A DNA stretch of 64,000 bases from the NCBI RefSeq assembly GCF_003001675.1, contig NZ_PVYW01000031.1, forward strand, positions 21,976 through 85,975. Reading direction: 5' to 3'. The notes under the pieces are model-generated. The model saw only the letters and a list, made by a program, of their open reading frames with translations, did no database searches and was not told the origin of the DNA. This document shows positions 49,499-58,790 of this stretch, piece by piece. Each line of letters opens with the position of its first letter. Position 1 is the stretch's first letter. The translations under genes were made by a program, and so were the position numbers. This DNA comes from Cohnella sp. SGD-V74. Its GTDB lineage: Bacteria > Bacillota > Bacilli > Paenibacillales > Paenibacillaceae.

Positions 49499-50818
49499 TC
49501 ATCCAATGGGATTGCCCATTCCTTCGTAGACGAACCCCAGCTTGCGCATCTTTGCCGGCGGCAGGAAGTTCCGCGTATCCAACAGATAGGGGTGCCTCAT
49601 CGCGCTCCGTACGGACGGCCAGTCCAGCTCGCGATAGATCGGCCAATGCGTCAGCAGCACGACCGCTTCCGCCTGCCTGGCGACATCTTCGGGACGATCG
49701 CAGAACCGGACGTCCAGCCCCCCGTGCAGCTTGCGGAAAGCAGACATTCCCTGCGGATCGTGAACAAGGATCTCGCAGCCGAGCTCAAGCAGCTGGCGAA
49801 CGATCGTCGCCGCCTGCGTCTCCCTCACGTCGTCGGTATGCGGCTTGAACGTCAAGCCCAGAATCCCGATCCGCTTCCCGTTCAAAGTCCGCAGCCGGCG
49901 CTTCAGCTTCTCCACGCTGTAATGAAGCATCTCCTCGTTGGAGGCGACGGCCGCCTCGGCCAGCATCAGCTCGCTTCCGTAATGCCTCCCGGTCAGAATC
50001 AGCTCGCGCAAGTCTTTCGGAAAGCAGCTCCCGCTCCACCCGCTGGACACCTCGAGAAATTTGTTCCCGATCCGGGAGTCCATGCCCATCCCCCGCAGAA
50101 GATCGGACACGTTCGCGCCGAGCGCGTCGGACAGCCTGGCCAATTCGTTCGTATAGCTGATCTTGATCGCCAGGAACGCGTTGGAGGCATACTTGATCAG
50201 CTCCGCCGTGCGCGCGTCGGTCTCGAAATAATGCGTGCCTTCCGTCAGCAAGCCTCGGTAAAGCCGTCTCATGACCCGCCTTGCCCGGGCGCTGCTTGTC
50301 CCGACGACGATGCGGTCGGCGCCGAATACGTCGTCCAGCGCGCTGCCCTCTCGCAGAAATTCGGGATTGCTGACGACGGCGAAGGACTTGTCCCGGGACA
50401 GCCCCGACGTCTCCTCCGCGATTCTTGCCACGAGCTCGGCGGTCCCGACCGGAACCGTGGATTTGTCCACGATGACAGTGAAGCGGCCGGAATTCAGCCG
50501 ACTGCCGATTCCGGCCGCGGCGTGCTTCACGTAGCCGAGATCCGCCGTGCCGTCCGGCCTGGAGGGCGTGCCGACGCAGATGAATACGACATCCGCCTCC
50601 GCGACGGCATCGTATCCTTCGTCGGCGAACAAAGTTCTCCCCGCCAAGCGCCCCAACAGCTCGTCCAGTCCCGGCTCGAAGATCGGACTTCGCCCCGAAT
50701 TCAGCATTCGGACTTTAACCGGATCGACGTCGATCACGGTCGTCCGATGACCGATCGATGCCAACGCGGCGGCCGTGACGGCCCCCACGTATCCCCCTCC
50801 TATACATACGACTCTCAT
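49499..50818 (-). CDS. UDP-glucose/GDP-mannose dehydrogenase family protein
   Basis: The ATG at 50818 follows GGAGGGAAGGGAAC and gives 439 residues. MRVVCIGGGYVGAVTAAALA is the NAD-binding start, and SGSCFPKDLRELI carries the catalytic cysteine. The three-domain layout and length match UDP-glucose 6-dehydrogenase, which makes UDP-glucuronate. UDP-N-acetyl-mannosamine dehydrogenase is a less likely alternative. It is the last gene of the minus-strand glycan cluster. Confidence 0.9.
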   Translation of the reverse strand: MRVVCIGGGYVGAVTAAALASIGHRTTVIDVDPVKVRMLNSGRSPIFEPGLDELLGRLAGRTLFADEGYDAVAEADVVFICVGTPSRPDGTADLGYVKHAAAGIGSRLNSGRFTVIVDKSTVPVGTAELVARIAEETSGLSRDKSFAVVSNPEFLREGSALDDVFGADRIVVGTSSARARRVMRRLYRGLLTEGTHYFETDARTAELIKYASNAFLAIKISYTNELARLSDALGANVSDLLRGMGMDSRIGNKFLEVSSGWSGSCFPKDLRELILTGRHYGSELMLAEAAVASNEEMLHYSVEKLKRRLRTLNGKRIGILGLTFKPHTDDVRETQAATIVRQLLELGCEILVHDPQGMSAFRKLHGGLDVRFCDRPEDVARQAEAVVLLTHWPIYRELDWPSVRSAMRHPYLLDTRNFLPPAKMRKLGFVYEGMGNPIG

Positions 50819-50946
50819 GTTCCCTTCCCTCCGATACCGATTCAATCGTGCCAGATTTCGCGGATCTTGCTCCGCCGAGAATCTATAGAGGCATAGTATG
50901 TCGGAGAGAAGAGCTTGGTCTAAACTTATAGCTCGAAGGCCGCGAA

Positions 50947-52059
50947 TTAGACGCGGCCTCGGGATGCCGGCCGTCCCTTCAATCGCTCGCGGATCGTTCG
51001 GCCGACCGATGCGGGGGAGAAGAGAGTCCGAATCGTTCTCTGTCCGTTGCTTGCGATCCTGCGCCTCCACTCTTCGTCGTATACCGCTTTCCACATCAGA
51101 TGAACGGCATGCTCCAGATCGGGTTCCGCCCAGAGCTGATGCGCTTTATACGGGCCGTAGTGGGTTCCAATCCGCGTCAGGCTGTAGCGAACCGCGCCGG
51201 AATTCGTCTCGTCCATGAAGTCCGCGTTGCCGGACCAATGCGTGCCGATGGCGGGTTTGCCCAAATACATCGCCTCGGCCAGCGGCAAGCCGAAGCCTTC
51301 GGAGCGATGCAGCGCGATGTAACAGTCCGAGCACTGAAGCAAAGCGTTGGCCTCCAAGCGGCTGAGCACCCGGTCGATAATCCGCACATTAGGCAGTCCT
51401 TCCGCCTCGCGCCGCAGGTTATCGGCTTCGGCGCGCTGCGGATTGTTCATCTTGATGACCAGCCCGGCCTGCAGTCCGTATCGCTCGACCGCGATGCGGT
51501 AGGCTTTCAGAACGGCGGACGGATTTTTGCGCGGGGAATAGCTGAACGTATCGTACATGCACAGGAACAGAAACTTCCTCTCCGGCAGTCCGAATGACTT
51601 CCGCCCGACCCCGTCGGGCACTTCTACCTGAATGCCGTGCGGAACGACCGAGACGGGAACCGGGGATTTGCGCGCCACGCTGTCCCGGATAAACGCCGAA
51701 GGAACCCAGACTTCGTCCAGATGGCGGAAGCCTTCGGCATATTCGTCGGGAAATTCCGGCAGCTCCCAGTGCCAGTAACCGATGTTGTATCTTCCGCCGA
51801 ACCACTCGTCGCCGAGCTCCTCGTACGCAAGCGGCATCTGATCGGCATTGATGTGAAACAGGTTGATCGGATGCAGCGGCACATCAACCTCCGCCGACGC
51901 CCAGGAGAGATCCTGATCTCGCGACATGTTGCCGCCCGAATAGTTCAGAATGCCGAAAGGAATGCTTGCCTCGCGCAGCGCCCTGGCCGCCAGCCTGCAC
52001 GACTCCCCGATGCCCATCTCGTATCTCGCGTAGCCGATCAGATTGATGCCGGACGGCAT
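50947..52059 (-). CDS. Glycosyltransferase, GT4-like
   Basis: The 370-residue protein has a Rossmann-type GT-B layout. N-terminal: MPSGINLIGYARYEMGIGES. C-terminal: LHRSEGFGLPLAEAMYLGKP, with the E-x7-E nucleotide-sugar motif, then GTHWSGNADFMDE. LDEVWVPSAF near residue 115 is shared with the glycosyltransferase at 55.5 kb, suggesting a duplication. The donor and acceptor are unknown. It lies between the UDP-glucose dehydrogenase-like gene and another transferase. Confidence 0.85.
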   Translation of the reverse strand: MPSGINLIGYARYEMGIGESCRLAARALREASIPFGILNYSGGNMSRDQDLSWASAEVDVPLHPINLFHINADQMPLAYEELGDEWFGGRYNIGYWHWELPEFPDEYAEGFRHLDEVWVPSAFIRDSVARKSPVPVSVVPHGIQVEVPDGVGRKSFGLPERKFLFLCMYDTFSYSPRKNPSAVLKAYRIAVERYGLQAGLVIKMNNPQRAEADNLRREAEGLPNVRIIDRVLSRLEANALLQCSDCYIALHRSEGFGLPLAEAMYLGKPAIGTHWSGNADFMDETNSGAVRYSLTRIGTHYGPYKAHQLWAEPDLEHAVHLMWKAVYDEEWRRRIASNGQRTIRTLFSPASVGRTIRERLKGRPASRGRV

Positions 52060-52074
52060 TCCCCTCTCCCCTTC

Positions 52075-53286
52075 CTATGCGTAGATCATCGAATCGATGA
52101 CCGGATGCCAGACGATCGGATCCATGCCGTATTCGATCGGAACGAACTGCCGGGCCCAAACCATCAAGCCGTGCCGGCTTGCCCCGTGGGGGTCAGGAAA
52201 CAGTCGCTGAAGGTCAACCCGGGTCTCGTAAATTTCCTTCAGCAGATTCGGCATCGGAGAGACGCTGCTTGCCGGGGCGAACAGCCAGCGATAGAAGCCG
52301 TTCGGAGTCAGCGTGTGGAAGGGATTGCCGAAGTGCGAAGGCGCTCCGAGCTTCCGATACAGCTTGCGGACGATCGCCGGAATGGCGATGCCGTTGTCGA
52401 AGTAATTGTAGGTGTAGCGCCAGCCCGCCGTGGCCGGGTATCCGCTCGCGATCAGCCGCGAGACGTAGTCTTTGAATAGTCCGTGCAAATCCGGCGCGTC
52501 CGTCCACTGGTGGCGGGTCTGATGCTTGGAGATGCGGGAGAGGTCCGGAGTCAGACCGCTGAAATGATAGAAAATGAGCGGGCTCCCGTATATCTCGTAC
52601 ATCCCGTTGCGCCAGACGATCGGCCGCTCGTGAAGATTCCAATAGGCGGCGTTATAGGCGGGGTCCTTCAAAATATGGACGCCTTCGAACAGGGCCGGAA
52701 CGAAGTCCATCCATTTCTGATCGACGTGATAGCCCTGAGCGGGATCCATCAGGCATTGGCTCGTCAGCCTGTCTTTCCACCACCGCAGCATCTTGAGCGT
52801 CTCGTCCGTGCGGGTCAAGGCGATAAAGCCCAGATTGTATACTCCCGCTTGCAGCAGTTCCACCTCTCCCGGCTTGTGCCGGTCCGAAGGCAAAGGCGTC
52901 AAAATATGCGGAGTCAGCACAATCGAATACTGCGGCAGCCGCCGGTACAGATCATCCATTCGATGCGTCACGAGAATGTCCGGATCCGCGTACACGACCG
53001 ATTCCAATCCGCGCCGAAGCAGCAAATATTCGAGAAAATACGGCTTAACGGCCGTATTGAACTCCGTAATATCGTACTGGAACCTCATATCGGGCCATAA
53101 CGGCAAACCGATTTCCGTCAGGCGCACCCATTCGAACGTTGCTTCCGGAGCTTGAAACATCCCCTCGTCTTCATCCGCCAGCAGAACGTAAACTTTGCCG
53201 GCCGGATGATGTTCGAGGAACGACTGCGCGAGCGTTCGCGCCAGCGCGATGTAGTTTTTGGAGACGATCGTGCACAGGTTATCCAT
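52075..53286 (-). CDS. Predicted glycosyltransferase with a DxD motif
   Basis: The ATG at 53286 follows AAGGAGGGAGCGGAATA and gives 403 residues starting MDNLCTIVSKNYIALARTLA. YADPDILV near residue 97 is a DxD-type metal site, and YHVDQKWMDFVPALF near residue 195 resembles GT8-like or nucleotide-diphospho-sugar transferases. No closer family is recognised. It lies 16 bp downstream of the SDR gene, within the operon. Confidence 0.7.
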   Translation of the reverse strand: MDNLCTIVSKNYIALARTLAQSFLEHHPAGKVYVLLADEDEGMFQAPEATFEWVRLTEIGLPLWPDMRFQYDITEFNTAVKPYFLEYLLLRRGLESVVYADPDILVTHRMDDLYRRLPQYSIVLTPHILTPLPSDRHKPGEVELLQAGVYNLGFIALTRTDETLKMLRWWKDRLTSQCLMDPAQGYHVDQKWMDFVPALFEGVHILKDPAYNAAYWNLHERPIVWRNGMYEIYGSPLIFYHFSGLTPDLSRISKHQTRHQWTDAPDLHGLFKDYVSRLIASGYPATAGWRYTYNYFDNGIAIPAIVRKLYRKLGAPSHFGNPFHTLTPNGFYRWLFAPASSVSPMPNLLKEIYETRVDLQRLFPDPHGASRHGLMVWARQFVPIEYGMDPIVWHPVIDSMIYA

Positions 53287-53302
53287 TATTCCGCTCCCTC
53301 CT

Positions 53303-54256
53303 TCAAGGCCGCGAGCGCCAATACTGAAGAAGATCCTCCATCGTCCGCTCGAACGGAATTTCCGGCTTCCATCCCGTCGCTTCATGGAATTTGCGGTAAT
53401 CCCCGAGCAGAATTTGCACGTCCGAAGGACGCAAGCGGCTCGGATCGGTCTGCACTTCGATGCTGACGTTGCTGAAGCTCAGCAGCGTATTGAGCATCTC
53501 CTCGATCGTGTAACAGGTTCCCGAGGCAATATTGTAATTTTCTCCAGGCTGCCCTCGCTCCAACGCCAGCCAGTAGCCGCGAACGACGTCCCGCACATCG
53601 GTGAAATCCCGCTTCGCCTCCAGGTTGCCGACATGGATAACGGGCGGTTTCCTGCCTTTCTCGATATCGACGATCTGCTTGGCGAAGTTGGACGTCACGA
53701 AGTTCTCTCCGCGGCGCGGACCGGTATGGTTAAACGTGATCGTTCGAACGACGTGCAGGCCGTAGCTTTTGTAATACTGATATCCCAAATAATCCTGCGC
53801 CACCTTGCTGATGGCGTACGGGCTCAGCGGACGAAGCGGATTCGTCTCCCGGATCGGCGTCTCCTCCGGCTCCACCTGGCCGTATTCCTCGCTTGAGCAG
53901 GCGATCTGGATTTTCGTCGGCAATTCGAATCTGCGAACGGCTTCGAACAGGTTCACTTGTCCGGCGACGTTGTTGTGAATCGTATCGATCGGCGAATTCC
54001 ACGACGTCGGCACGAAGCTCTGCGCCGCGAGATGGAAAATAAGATCCGGCTTCTCCCTGCCAATCAGCGTCTCTACCGAGAACGGATCGCGCAGCTCGCA
54101 TTCCGCGAGACGAATGTCCTTCAGCAGATGAGAAATATGGTCCATACGGCTCCGGTTGCGGATCGTTCCGACGACTTCCACGCCTTGGCGCAGCAGAAAC
54201 TCCGCCATATGACTTCCCACGAAACCCGATATGCCGGTCACGAGCGCCTTCATCAA
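53303..54256 (-). CDS. GDP-mannose 4,6-dehydratase or GDP-4-keto-6-deoxymannose reductase (SDR)
   Basis: The 317-residue SDR has GITGxxG-type binding (TGISGFVGSHMAEFLL), SSEEYG, and the active-site YAISK. QIVDIEKGRKPPVIHVGNLE followed by RDFTDVRDVV closely resembles the GDP-mannose dehydratase/RMD group. Length (317) is nearer to Rmd than to Gmd (about 345), so which step it does is open. Its start overlaps the end of manC by 4 bp, so the two are coupled and act on the same GDP-sugar. Confidence 0.85.
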   Translation of the reverse strand: MMKALVTGISGFVGSHMAEFLLRQGVEVVGTIRNRSRMDHISHLLKDIRLAECELRDPFSVETLIGREKPDLIFHLAAQSFVPTSWNSPIDTIHNNVAGQVNLFEAVRRFELPTKIQIACSSEEYGQVEPEETPIRETNPLRPLSPYAISKVAQDYLGYQYYKSYGLHVVRTITFNHTGPRRGENFVTSNFAKQIVDIEKGRKPPVIHVGNLEAKRDFTDVRDVVRGYWLALERGQPGENYNIASGTCYTIEEMLNTLLSFSNVSIEVQTDPSRLRPSDVQILLGDYRKFHEATGWKPEIPFERTMEDLLQYWRSRP

Positions 54257-55290
54257 CCGACGCCTCCTCCCTGTTTTTCCACATGCTGAACGATCGATTT
54301 CAGATTCTGCTCCATCGACTTATGGCAGATCAGCACGCCCTCCGCCGTGGAGACGATAATGAGGTCCTCCGCTCCGATGACAATCGTCTTGCGGCCTTCG
54401 GAGAAAATAATGTTATGGCTCGATTCGAACGCATGAACGGCCCCGTGCAAAATATTGCCGTTCGAATCCGCGTCGTCCTCCCGGATTCTCTCCAGCGACG
54501 CCCAGCTTCCCATGTCCTCCCACTCGTAGCGGAACGGCAAGGTGAACAGATTGCCCGCCTTCTCCAGAACGGCGTAATCGACCGAGATTTTCGGCAGGCT
54601 CGCGTACACCTTCTCAGGTTGCCGTCCCGCTTCCGTCAGCGCATTCCACAGAGCAGGCTGGTGCTTCTCCATCGCCTCCGCGATCGTGGACGGCCGCCAT
54701 ACGATAATGCCGCTGTTCCAGAACACATCCGACTTCGCGACCAACTGGCGGGCCGTCTCCAAATCCGGCTTCTCAAGGAACGAGACGACTTGGCGCGCGC
54801 CCTCCGGGCCCTTGTCGCCGGCGGTCTGAATGTAACCGTAATTCGTCTCGGGGCGCACCGGGACGATGCCCAGCGTCACGATCGCGCTGGACGCTTCGGC
54901 GATCGCCTCCGCCTTGCAGAACGCTTCATACAGCGCAAGAATATTCGGGATATGCTGGTCGGACGGCATCATGACGAGCGTCTCGTCGTCCTCCAGCCGG
55001 AGAAAATGCAAAGCCGACAGCGCCGCGCAAGGCCCCGTATCCCGCTGTACCGGCTCCAGAATGAGCCGACTTTCGTTCAGTTCCGGCAGCTGCTCCAGCA
55101 CGAGCGCCCGATACAATTCCGCGGTGACGACATAGATCTGCTCCGGAGGCACGATTCGGGCCAGGCGGCGGTACGTCATCTGGAGCATCGTCTCCTCCGA
55201 GGTCAACGCGAGAAACTGCTTGGGCCGATCCTCCACGCTTCTCGGCCACAGGCGACTGCCTTTGCCGCCTGCCATTATGACGATTTTCAT
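54253..55290 (-). CDS. manC: Mannose-1-phosphate guanylyltransferase
   Basis: The 345-residue protein has the pyrophosphorylase signature MAGGKGSRLWPRSVEDRPKQ, EPVQRDTGPCAAL, and FLEKPD near residue 170. It makes GDP-mannose from mannose-1-phosphate and GTP. It lacks the C-terminal isomerase domain of bifunctional ManC/AlgA, giving the shorter length. It precedes and overlaps the SDR gene. Confidence 0.93.
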   Translation of the reverse strand: MKIVIMAGGKGSRLWPRSVEDRPKQFLALTSEETMLQMTYRRLARIVPPEQIYVVTAELYRALVLEQLPELNESRLILEPVQRDTGPCAALSALHFLRLEDDETLVMMPSDQHIPNILALYEAFCKAEAIAEASSAIVTLGIVPVRPETNYGYIQTAGDKGPEGARQVVSFLEKPDLETARQLVAKSDVFWNSGIIVWRPSTIAEAMEKHQPALWNALTEAGRQPEKVYASLPKISVDYAVLEKAGNLFTLPFRYEWEDMGSWASLERIREDDADSNGNILHGAVHAFESSHNIIFSEGRKTIVIGAEDLIIVSTAEGVLICHKSMEQNLKSIVQHVEKQGGGVG

Positions 55291-55458
55291 GTGTCAGATC
55301 CCCTTCGCTGGTATCAACGGAATCCGATCTCGGCGGATCGACCGCTGCAAATGCACGGTTTATTGTATGGACTGCCCACCCGGATGGCATGGACGATTAA
55401 CTACCGCGCGCAAAATGGTCCATCCGCCCTGCTCCGCCGCCCGCTCCCGGGGACGCCT

Positions 55459-56592
55459 TCATCGCATGCCGAGCAACTGCCTGATCTTGCTTCCGATGAC
55501 GGAGGGCGAATATTCGAAGTGCACGTCGAACGCCGCTTTCCTGCTGATCTTCTCCCGCTTGACCCGGTCCTCGTACAACTCCCTCATCGCCTCCCCGACG
55601 CGATCCGGCCGAATGTCGGCCCACATGTGGCTGTAGTAATATTCCGGGCGTTCCGTCTGCAGCTTGGCGTCGACCGGGACGAGCTCCTTCTCCGGTTCGA
55701 TCAGCACGCTGTTGTCTTCGTTCATGAACTCCGTGTACCCGCCCCAATTCAAGCCGATCGCGGGTTTGCCGAGCGCCATCATCTCCATCGCGGGCATTCC
55801 CCAGCCGGCCCGATCCACCGACACGTAGGCGTCGCAGCTCAAATACAAGTCGATGAGCTCCTGCTCGCCGAACGGTTCGACGATGACGATAATTTGCGAG
55901 AACAGCCGATCCGCGGGAACGTAGGAGCGAATGACCGCCATCACGTCCTCCGGCTTGTAGCCGCTGTGCACGTAGACTTTCAGTACGAGGGACACGTCCT
56001 CCGTCCGGTCGAATTCCCGACAGAAAGCATAGACCAGCAGATCCACGCCTTTGCGAAAATCGAATCCGAACACGTACAGGAACGAGAAATTTCTCAGAGG
56101 GGGAGAGAAGACGATCCGGTTGTAAGGTCTGCCTGGATAAAAGCGCGTCACGTCGATCGGGTAGGGAACGACGCGCAGCTTGGAGGTGTCGACGCCGCTT
56201 CGCGAGAACGTCTCGTAATTAAACTTGGAAGGAACCCAAACTTCGTCCAGCTGATTGCACAGGCGCGGCCAATCCGCAGGAACGCGATCGGTCTCGAACA
56301 ACGTGACGCCGATCGTCTTCACGACGCGCGCGGCGGGACGATGCATGTGAAAATGAGCCGGGACTCCGTGCTGGATGCAGACGGGCCGGGCGCCGATTTT
56401 GTCCGTGGACAGCCTCTCCAGCCAATTCACCGTCTCCTCGCCGATCTCCGTCTTGTGCCGGCTCGCCATCGTCGGCGCAATATAGACGGGAACGTCCGCC
56501 GCTTCCAGCGCCCGCAAATAGTTGCGCGACACGTTGCCGTAACCGCCCATGTCGTACACCGGACCGACCCAGTAGACTCCCGTGCAGGTCAC
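55459..56592 (-). CDS. Glycosyltransferase, GT4-like
   Basis: The frame is open to 56751, but AAGGGAGG lies 9 bp before the GTG at 56592, and the protein from there (about 377 residues, VTCTGVYWVGPVYDMGGYGN) has the length of its neighbour at 51 kb. RAGWGMPAMEMMALGKPAIG carries the E-x7-E-type motif, and GGYTEFMNEDNSVLIEPEKE follows. LDEVWVPSKFNYETF is shared with the 51-kb transferase. Donor unknown. It is the first gene on the minus strand after a divergent region with a methyltransferase gene. Confidence 0.83.
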   Translation of the reverse strand: MTCTGVYWVGPVYDMGGYGNVSRNYLRALEAADVPVYIAPTMASRHKTEIGEETVNWLERLSTDKIGARPVCIQHGVPAHFHMHRPAARVVKTIGVTLFETDRVPADWPRLCNQLDEVWVPSKFNYETFSRSGVDTSKLRVVPYPIDVTRFYPGRPYNRIVFSPPLRNFSFLYVFGFDFRKGVDLLVYAFCREFDRTEDVSLVLKVYVHSGYKPEDVMAVIRSYVPADRLFSQIIVIVEPFGEQELIDLYLSCDAYVSVDRAGWGMPAMEMMALGKPAIGLNWGGYTEFMNEDNSVLIEPEKELVPVDAKLQTERPEYYYSHMWADIRPDRVGEAMRELYEDRVKREKISRKAAFDVHFEYSPSVIGSKIRQLLGMR

Positions 56593-56779
56593 CTGCCATC
56601 GCCTCCCTTTCGTTGCTTCTCCCGTTTCCGTCAGTATATGAACGCGCAAGCGGCGTTGCTTCGCCCTTCCCGCCCGTAACGCGTCCTGCACCGACATTTG
56701 TCCATGCACAATAACGCTCGTCGCATATACTTCATTACTGGCGTGAATCATCTACCCCGTTAAGGAAGGAGTGCGCCCA

Positions 56780-57901
56780 ATGGGAATTGCCGGCCTGGAG
56801 CTGTTCAATTACTTCTTGTACGACCGGGAGCCGCTCCCCTACAATCAACTGCCCTACGGCAACTGCTCGGAACGAACGATAGAAATTCCGATCGCCATTC
56901 GCTTTCTCAGGAAGATGGAGGCGGGAATTCGGGAGCCCTATCTGGAGATCGGCAACGTCTTCGCCAACTACTTGCCGCTGCTCGATCCGCATCCCGAGCT
57001 CAAAAGTCGCATCGTTCTCGACAAGTTCGAGGAAGCTCCCGGCGTGCTGAATGAGGACCTGATGGATTACAAGAGGAAGCATTCGCTCATTCTCTGTCTC
57101 TCCACGGTAGAGCATATCGGACAGCATGCGTACGGGGAGCAAAAATCGGGCGATCGCGAAGCCCCGCTCCTTGCCCTTCGCCATTTGTACAATCTATTGG
57201 AGCCGGACGGCTCCGCGCTCGTTACCGTGCCTTTCGGCAAGCTGATGGACATGGGGTGGCTCATCCAATTCAGCGACGAATACCTCCGGCTTCTGACCGA
57301 CAGCTACGGCGTGCCGGCGGAAGCGCTGAACGTTTCCTATTTCCGCAAGCTCGATATGGATATGCATCTGAACAATCCGAAGCAGTGCTGGATTCAATGC
57401 GGGAAGGAGGAGCTCGCGGACGCGCGGTTCGACAGCCCCTTCATGTTCGCCAACGGCATCGCCGTCATCCACATGAAGAAGATCGGCAGCGACGTCGCGA
57501 TCGCCCCCCGGCCCCACGAGCCGCTGAACTACCTGTCCGCTCCAACCGTCTCCAGCGTCTATTTCGCCCCATTCGTCCGCCCTGCCGGTTTTGACAAAGA
57601 CGGTTATTTTCCCGCCGTTCGTCCCGGCTACGTTTTCTACGGTCCGTCGCTAACGTTAGCTCCCGGAAGTTACTCCCTTGAAGCGTCGATCGAGATCGAC
57701 GGCCCGGGCGAGTTCACGTTGGAAGTCACTTCGAATCAAGGCAGGCGCCTCCTATGGAGCCGAAAAATCGTTCGCAGCGAGCGACTGTCCGCGCCGATCG
57801 AAATCGAGCGCGAAGAACAGCAGGCGGAAATCCGCCTCTATCAGCATAATGCCGCGCATTGCCGCGTCCGGGTGCCTTCTCTCGTCTTGAACGAAGCGTA
57901 A
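56780..57901 (+). CDS. Methyltransferase-like protein with a C-terminal beta domain
   Basis: The 373-residue protein begins MGIAGLELFNYFLYDREPLP (ATG at 56780, with AAGGAG 8 bp upstream). EIGNVFANYLPLLDPHPE and LILCLSTVEHIGQHAYG resemble degenerate SAM-methyltransferase motifs (SxVEHxG). Residues about 260-373 look like a beta-sandwich (YSLEASIEIDGPGEFTLEV), perhaps carbohydrate binding. No known family fits well. It is the first of two plus-strand genes in an otherwise minus-strand cluster. Confidence 0.6.
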   Translation: MGIAGLELFNYFLYDREPLPYNQLPYGNCSERTIEIPIAIRFLRKMEAGIREPYLEIGNVFANYLPLLDPHPELKSRIVLDKFEEAPGVLNEDLMDYKRKHSLILCLSTVEHIGQHAYGEQKSGDREAPLLALRHLYNLLEPDGSALVTVPFGKLMDMGWLIQFSDEYLRLLTDSYGVPAEALNVSYFRKLDMDMHLNNPKQCWIQCGKEELADARFDSPFMFANGIAVIHMKKIGSDVAIAPRPHEPLNYLSAPTVSSVYFAPFVRPAGFDKDGYFPAVRPGYVFYGPSLTLAPGSYSLEASIEIDGPGEFTLEVTSNQGRRLLWSRKIVRSERLSAPIEIEREEQQAEIRLYQHNAAHCRVRVPSLVLNEA

Positions 57902-57922
57902 ACGAATTTAGGAGGAATTGAA

Positions 57923-58705
57923 GTGTTCGATCTGACCCGACCTTACGTCTTCGTAGGGGATCACACGATATTGACCAATTTGAATGCCGGTCCGGCCATG
58001 TTCCTGGACCTGCGCGATCCGGTCTGCCTGGCGATCTACCTGACCGGAGAATGGGAGGGCTGGCTGACGGGTACGTTCCTCTCCGTCGTCCGGCCGGGAA
58101 TGGTTGTGCTGGATATCGGCTCCCACAGCGGCTACTTCACGCTGTTGGCCGCCCAGCAGGTCGGTCCGAGAGGTTATGTGCACGCGTTCGAACCGAACCC
58201 GTTCCATCATCGCAATCTGATCAAGAGCGCTGCCGTCAACGGATATGCCCATGTCCAGCTTCATCGCGTCATGGTTTCGAATAAGAACGGCGAGGAAATG
58301 ATCGAGACGCTAGGGGACGGAGGTTCAAGCATTGTCTATCCGGCTCTGGCTCCGCTCATTACGCCTACTAAAACGAAGGTGCGCAAAGCGATCCTCAAGG
58401 ACCTGATCGCTCCCCATACTAAAGTCGACGTCATCAAAATCGATATCGACGGCGGAGAGCCTTACATTATGGACAGTCTGTTCGAGGTGATCGATGCGAG
58501 CGGACCGTTGGTCATCTTCATGGAGTATCTGCCCCTGCTGTGGGGAGGCATCGATCCTCGTCCGATCATGCAGAAGTTTTACGACCGGGGCTTTGCGATT
58601 TTCAACGTTCCGATGGACAGATCGGCCATGACGCCCGTTACGCTCGACCAGCTTGCCGCACATACCGGCCAGTTGCATTTGGACTTGATCATGGTTCGCC
58701 ATTAA
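57923..58705 (+). CDS. FkbM-family methyltransferase
   Basis: The 260-residue protein starts at GTG 57923 behind AGGAGGAATTGAA. Motif I VVLDIGSHSGYFTLLAAQQ, FEPNPFHHRNLIKSAAVNGY and VIKIDIDGGEP are the FkbM hallmark. FkbM enzymes O-methylate sugars and other hydroxyls, so methylation of the glycan made here is likely. It follows the previous gene by 21 bp. Confidence 0.9.
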   Translation: MFDLTRPYVFVGDHTILTNLNAGPAMFLDLRDPVCLAIYLTGEWEGWLTGTFLSVVRPGMVVLDIGSHSGYFTLLAAQQVGPRGYVHAFEPNPFHHRNLIKSAAVNGYAHVQLHRVMVSNKNGEEMIETLGDGGSSIVYPALAPLITPTKTKVRKAILKDLIAPHTKVDVIKIDIDGGEPYIMDSLFEVIDASGPLVIFMEYLPLLWGGIDPRPIMQKFYDRGFAIFNVPMDRSAMTPVTLDQLAAHTGQLHLDLIMVRH

Positions 58706-58790
58706 AAAAAAGAGAGGCGCATCGCCTTTCGGAGCAGGCGGGAGCGACTTCCCGCTTGTATCCGAAGGCTTATGCGCCTCTCTGTTATTT
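58703..58790. terminator. Bidirectional terminator between convergent genes
   Basis: AGAGAGGCGCAT (58711-58722) pairs with ATGCGCCTCTCT (58772-58783), extended by CGCCTTTCGG/CCGAAGGC. On the minus strand it is followed by eight T residues; on the plus strand by GTTATTT. Confidence 0.8.

Noticed and set aside
56593..56751. N-terminal extension of the glycosyltransferase at 55.5 kb
   Set aside because: A better start (GTG with Shine-Dalgarno) at 56592 matches the length of its paralogue; the extension looks unlike a GT N-terminus.
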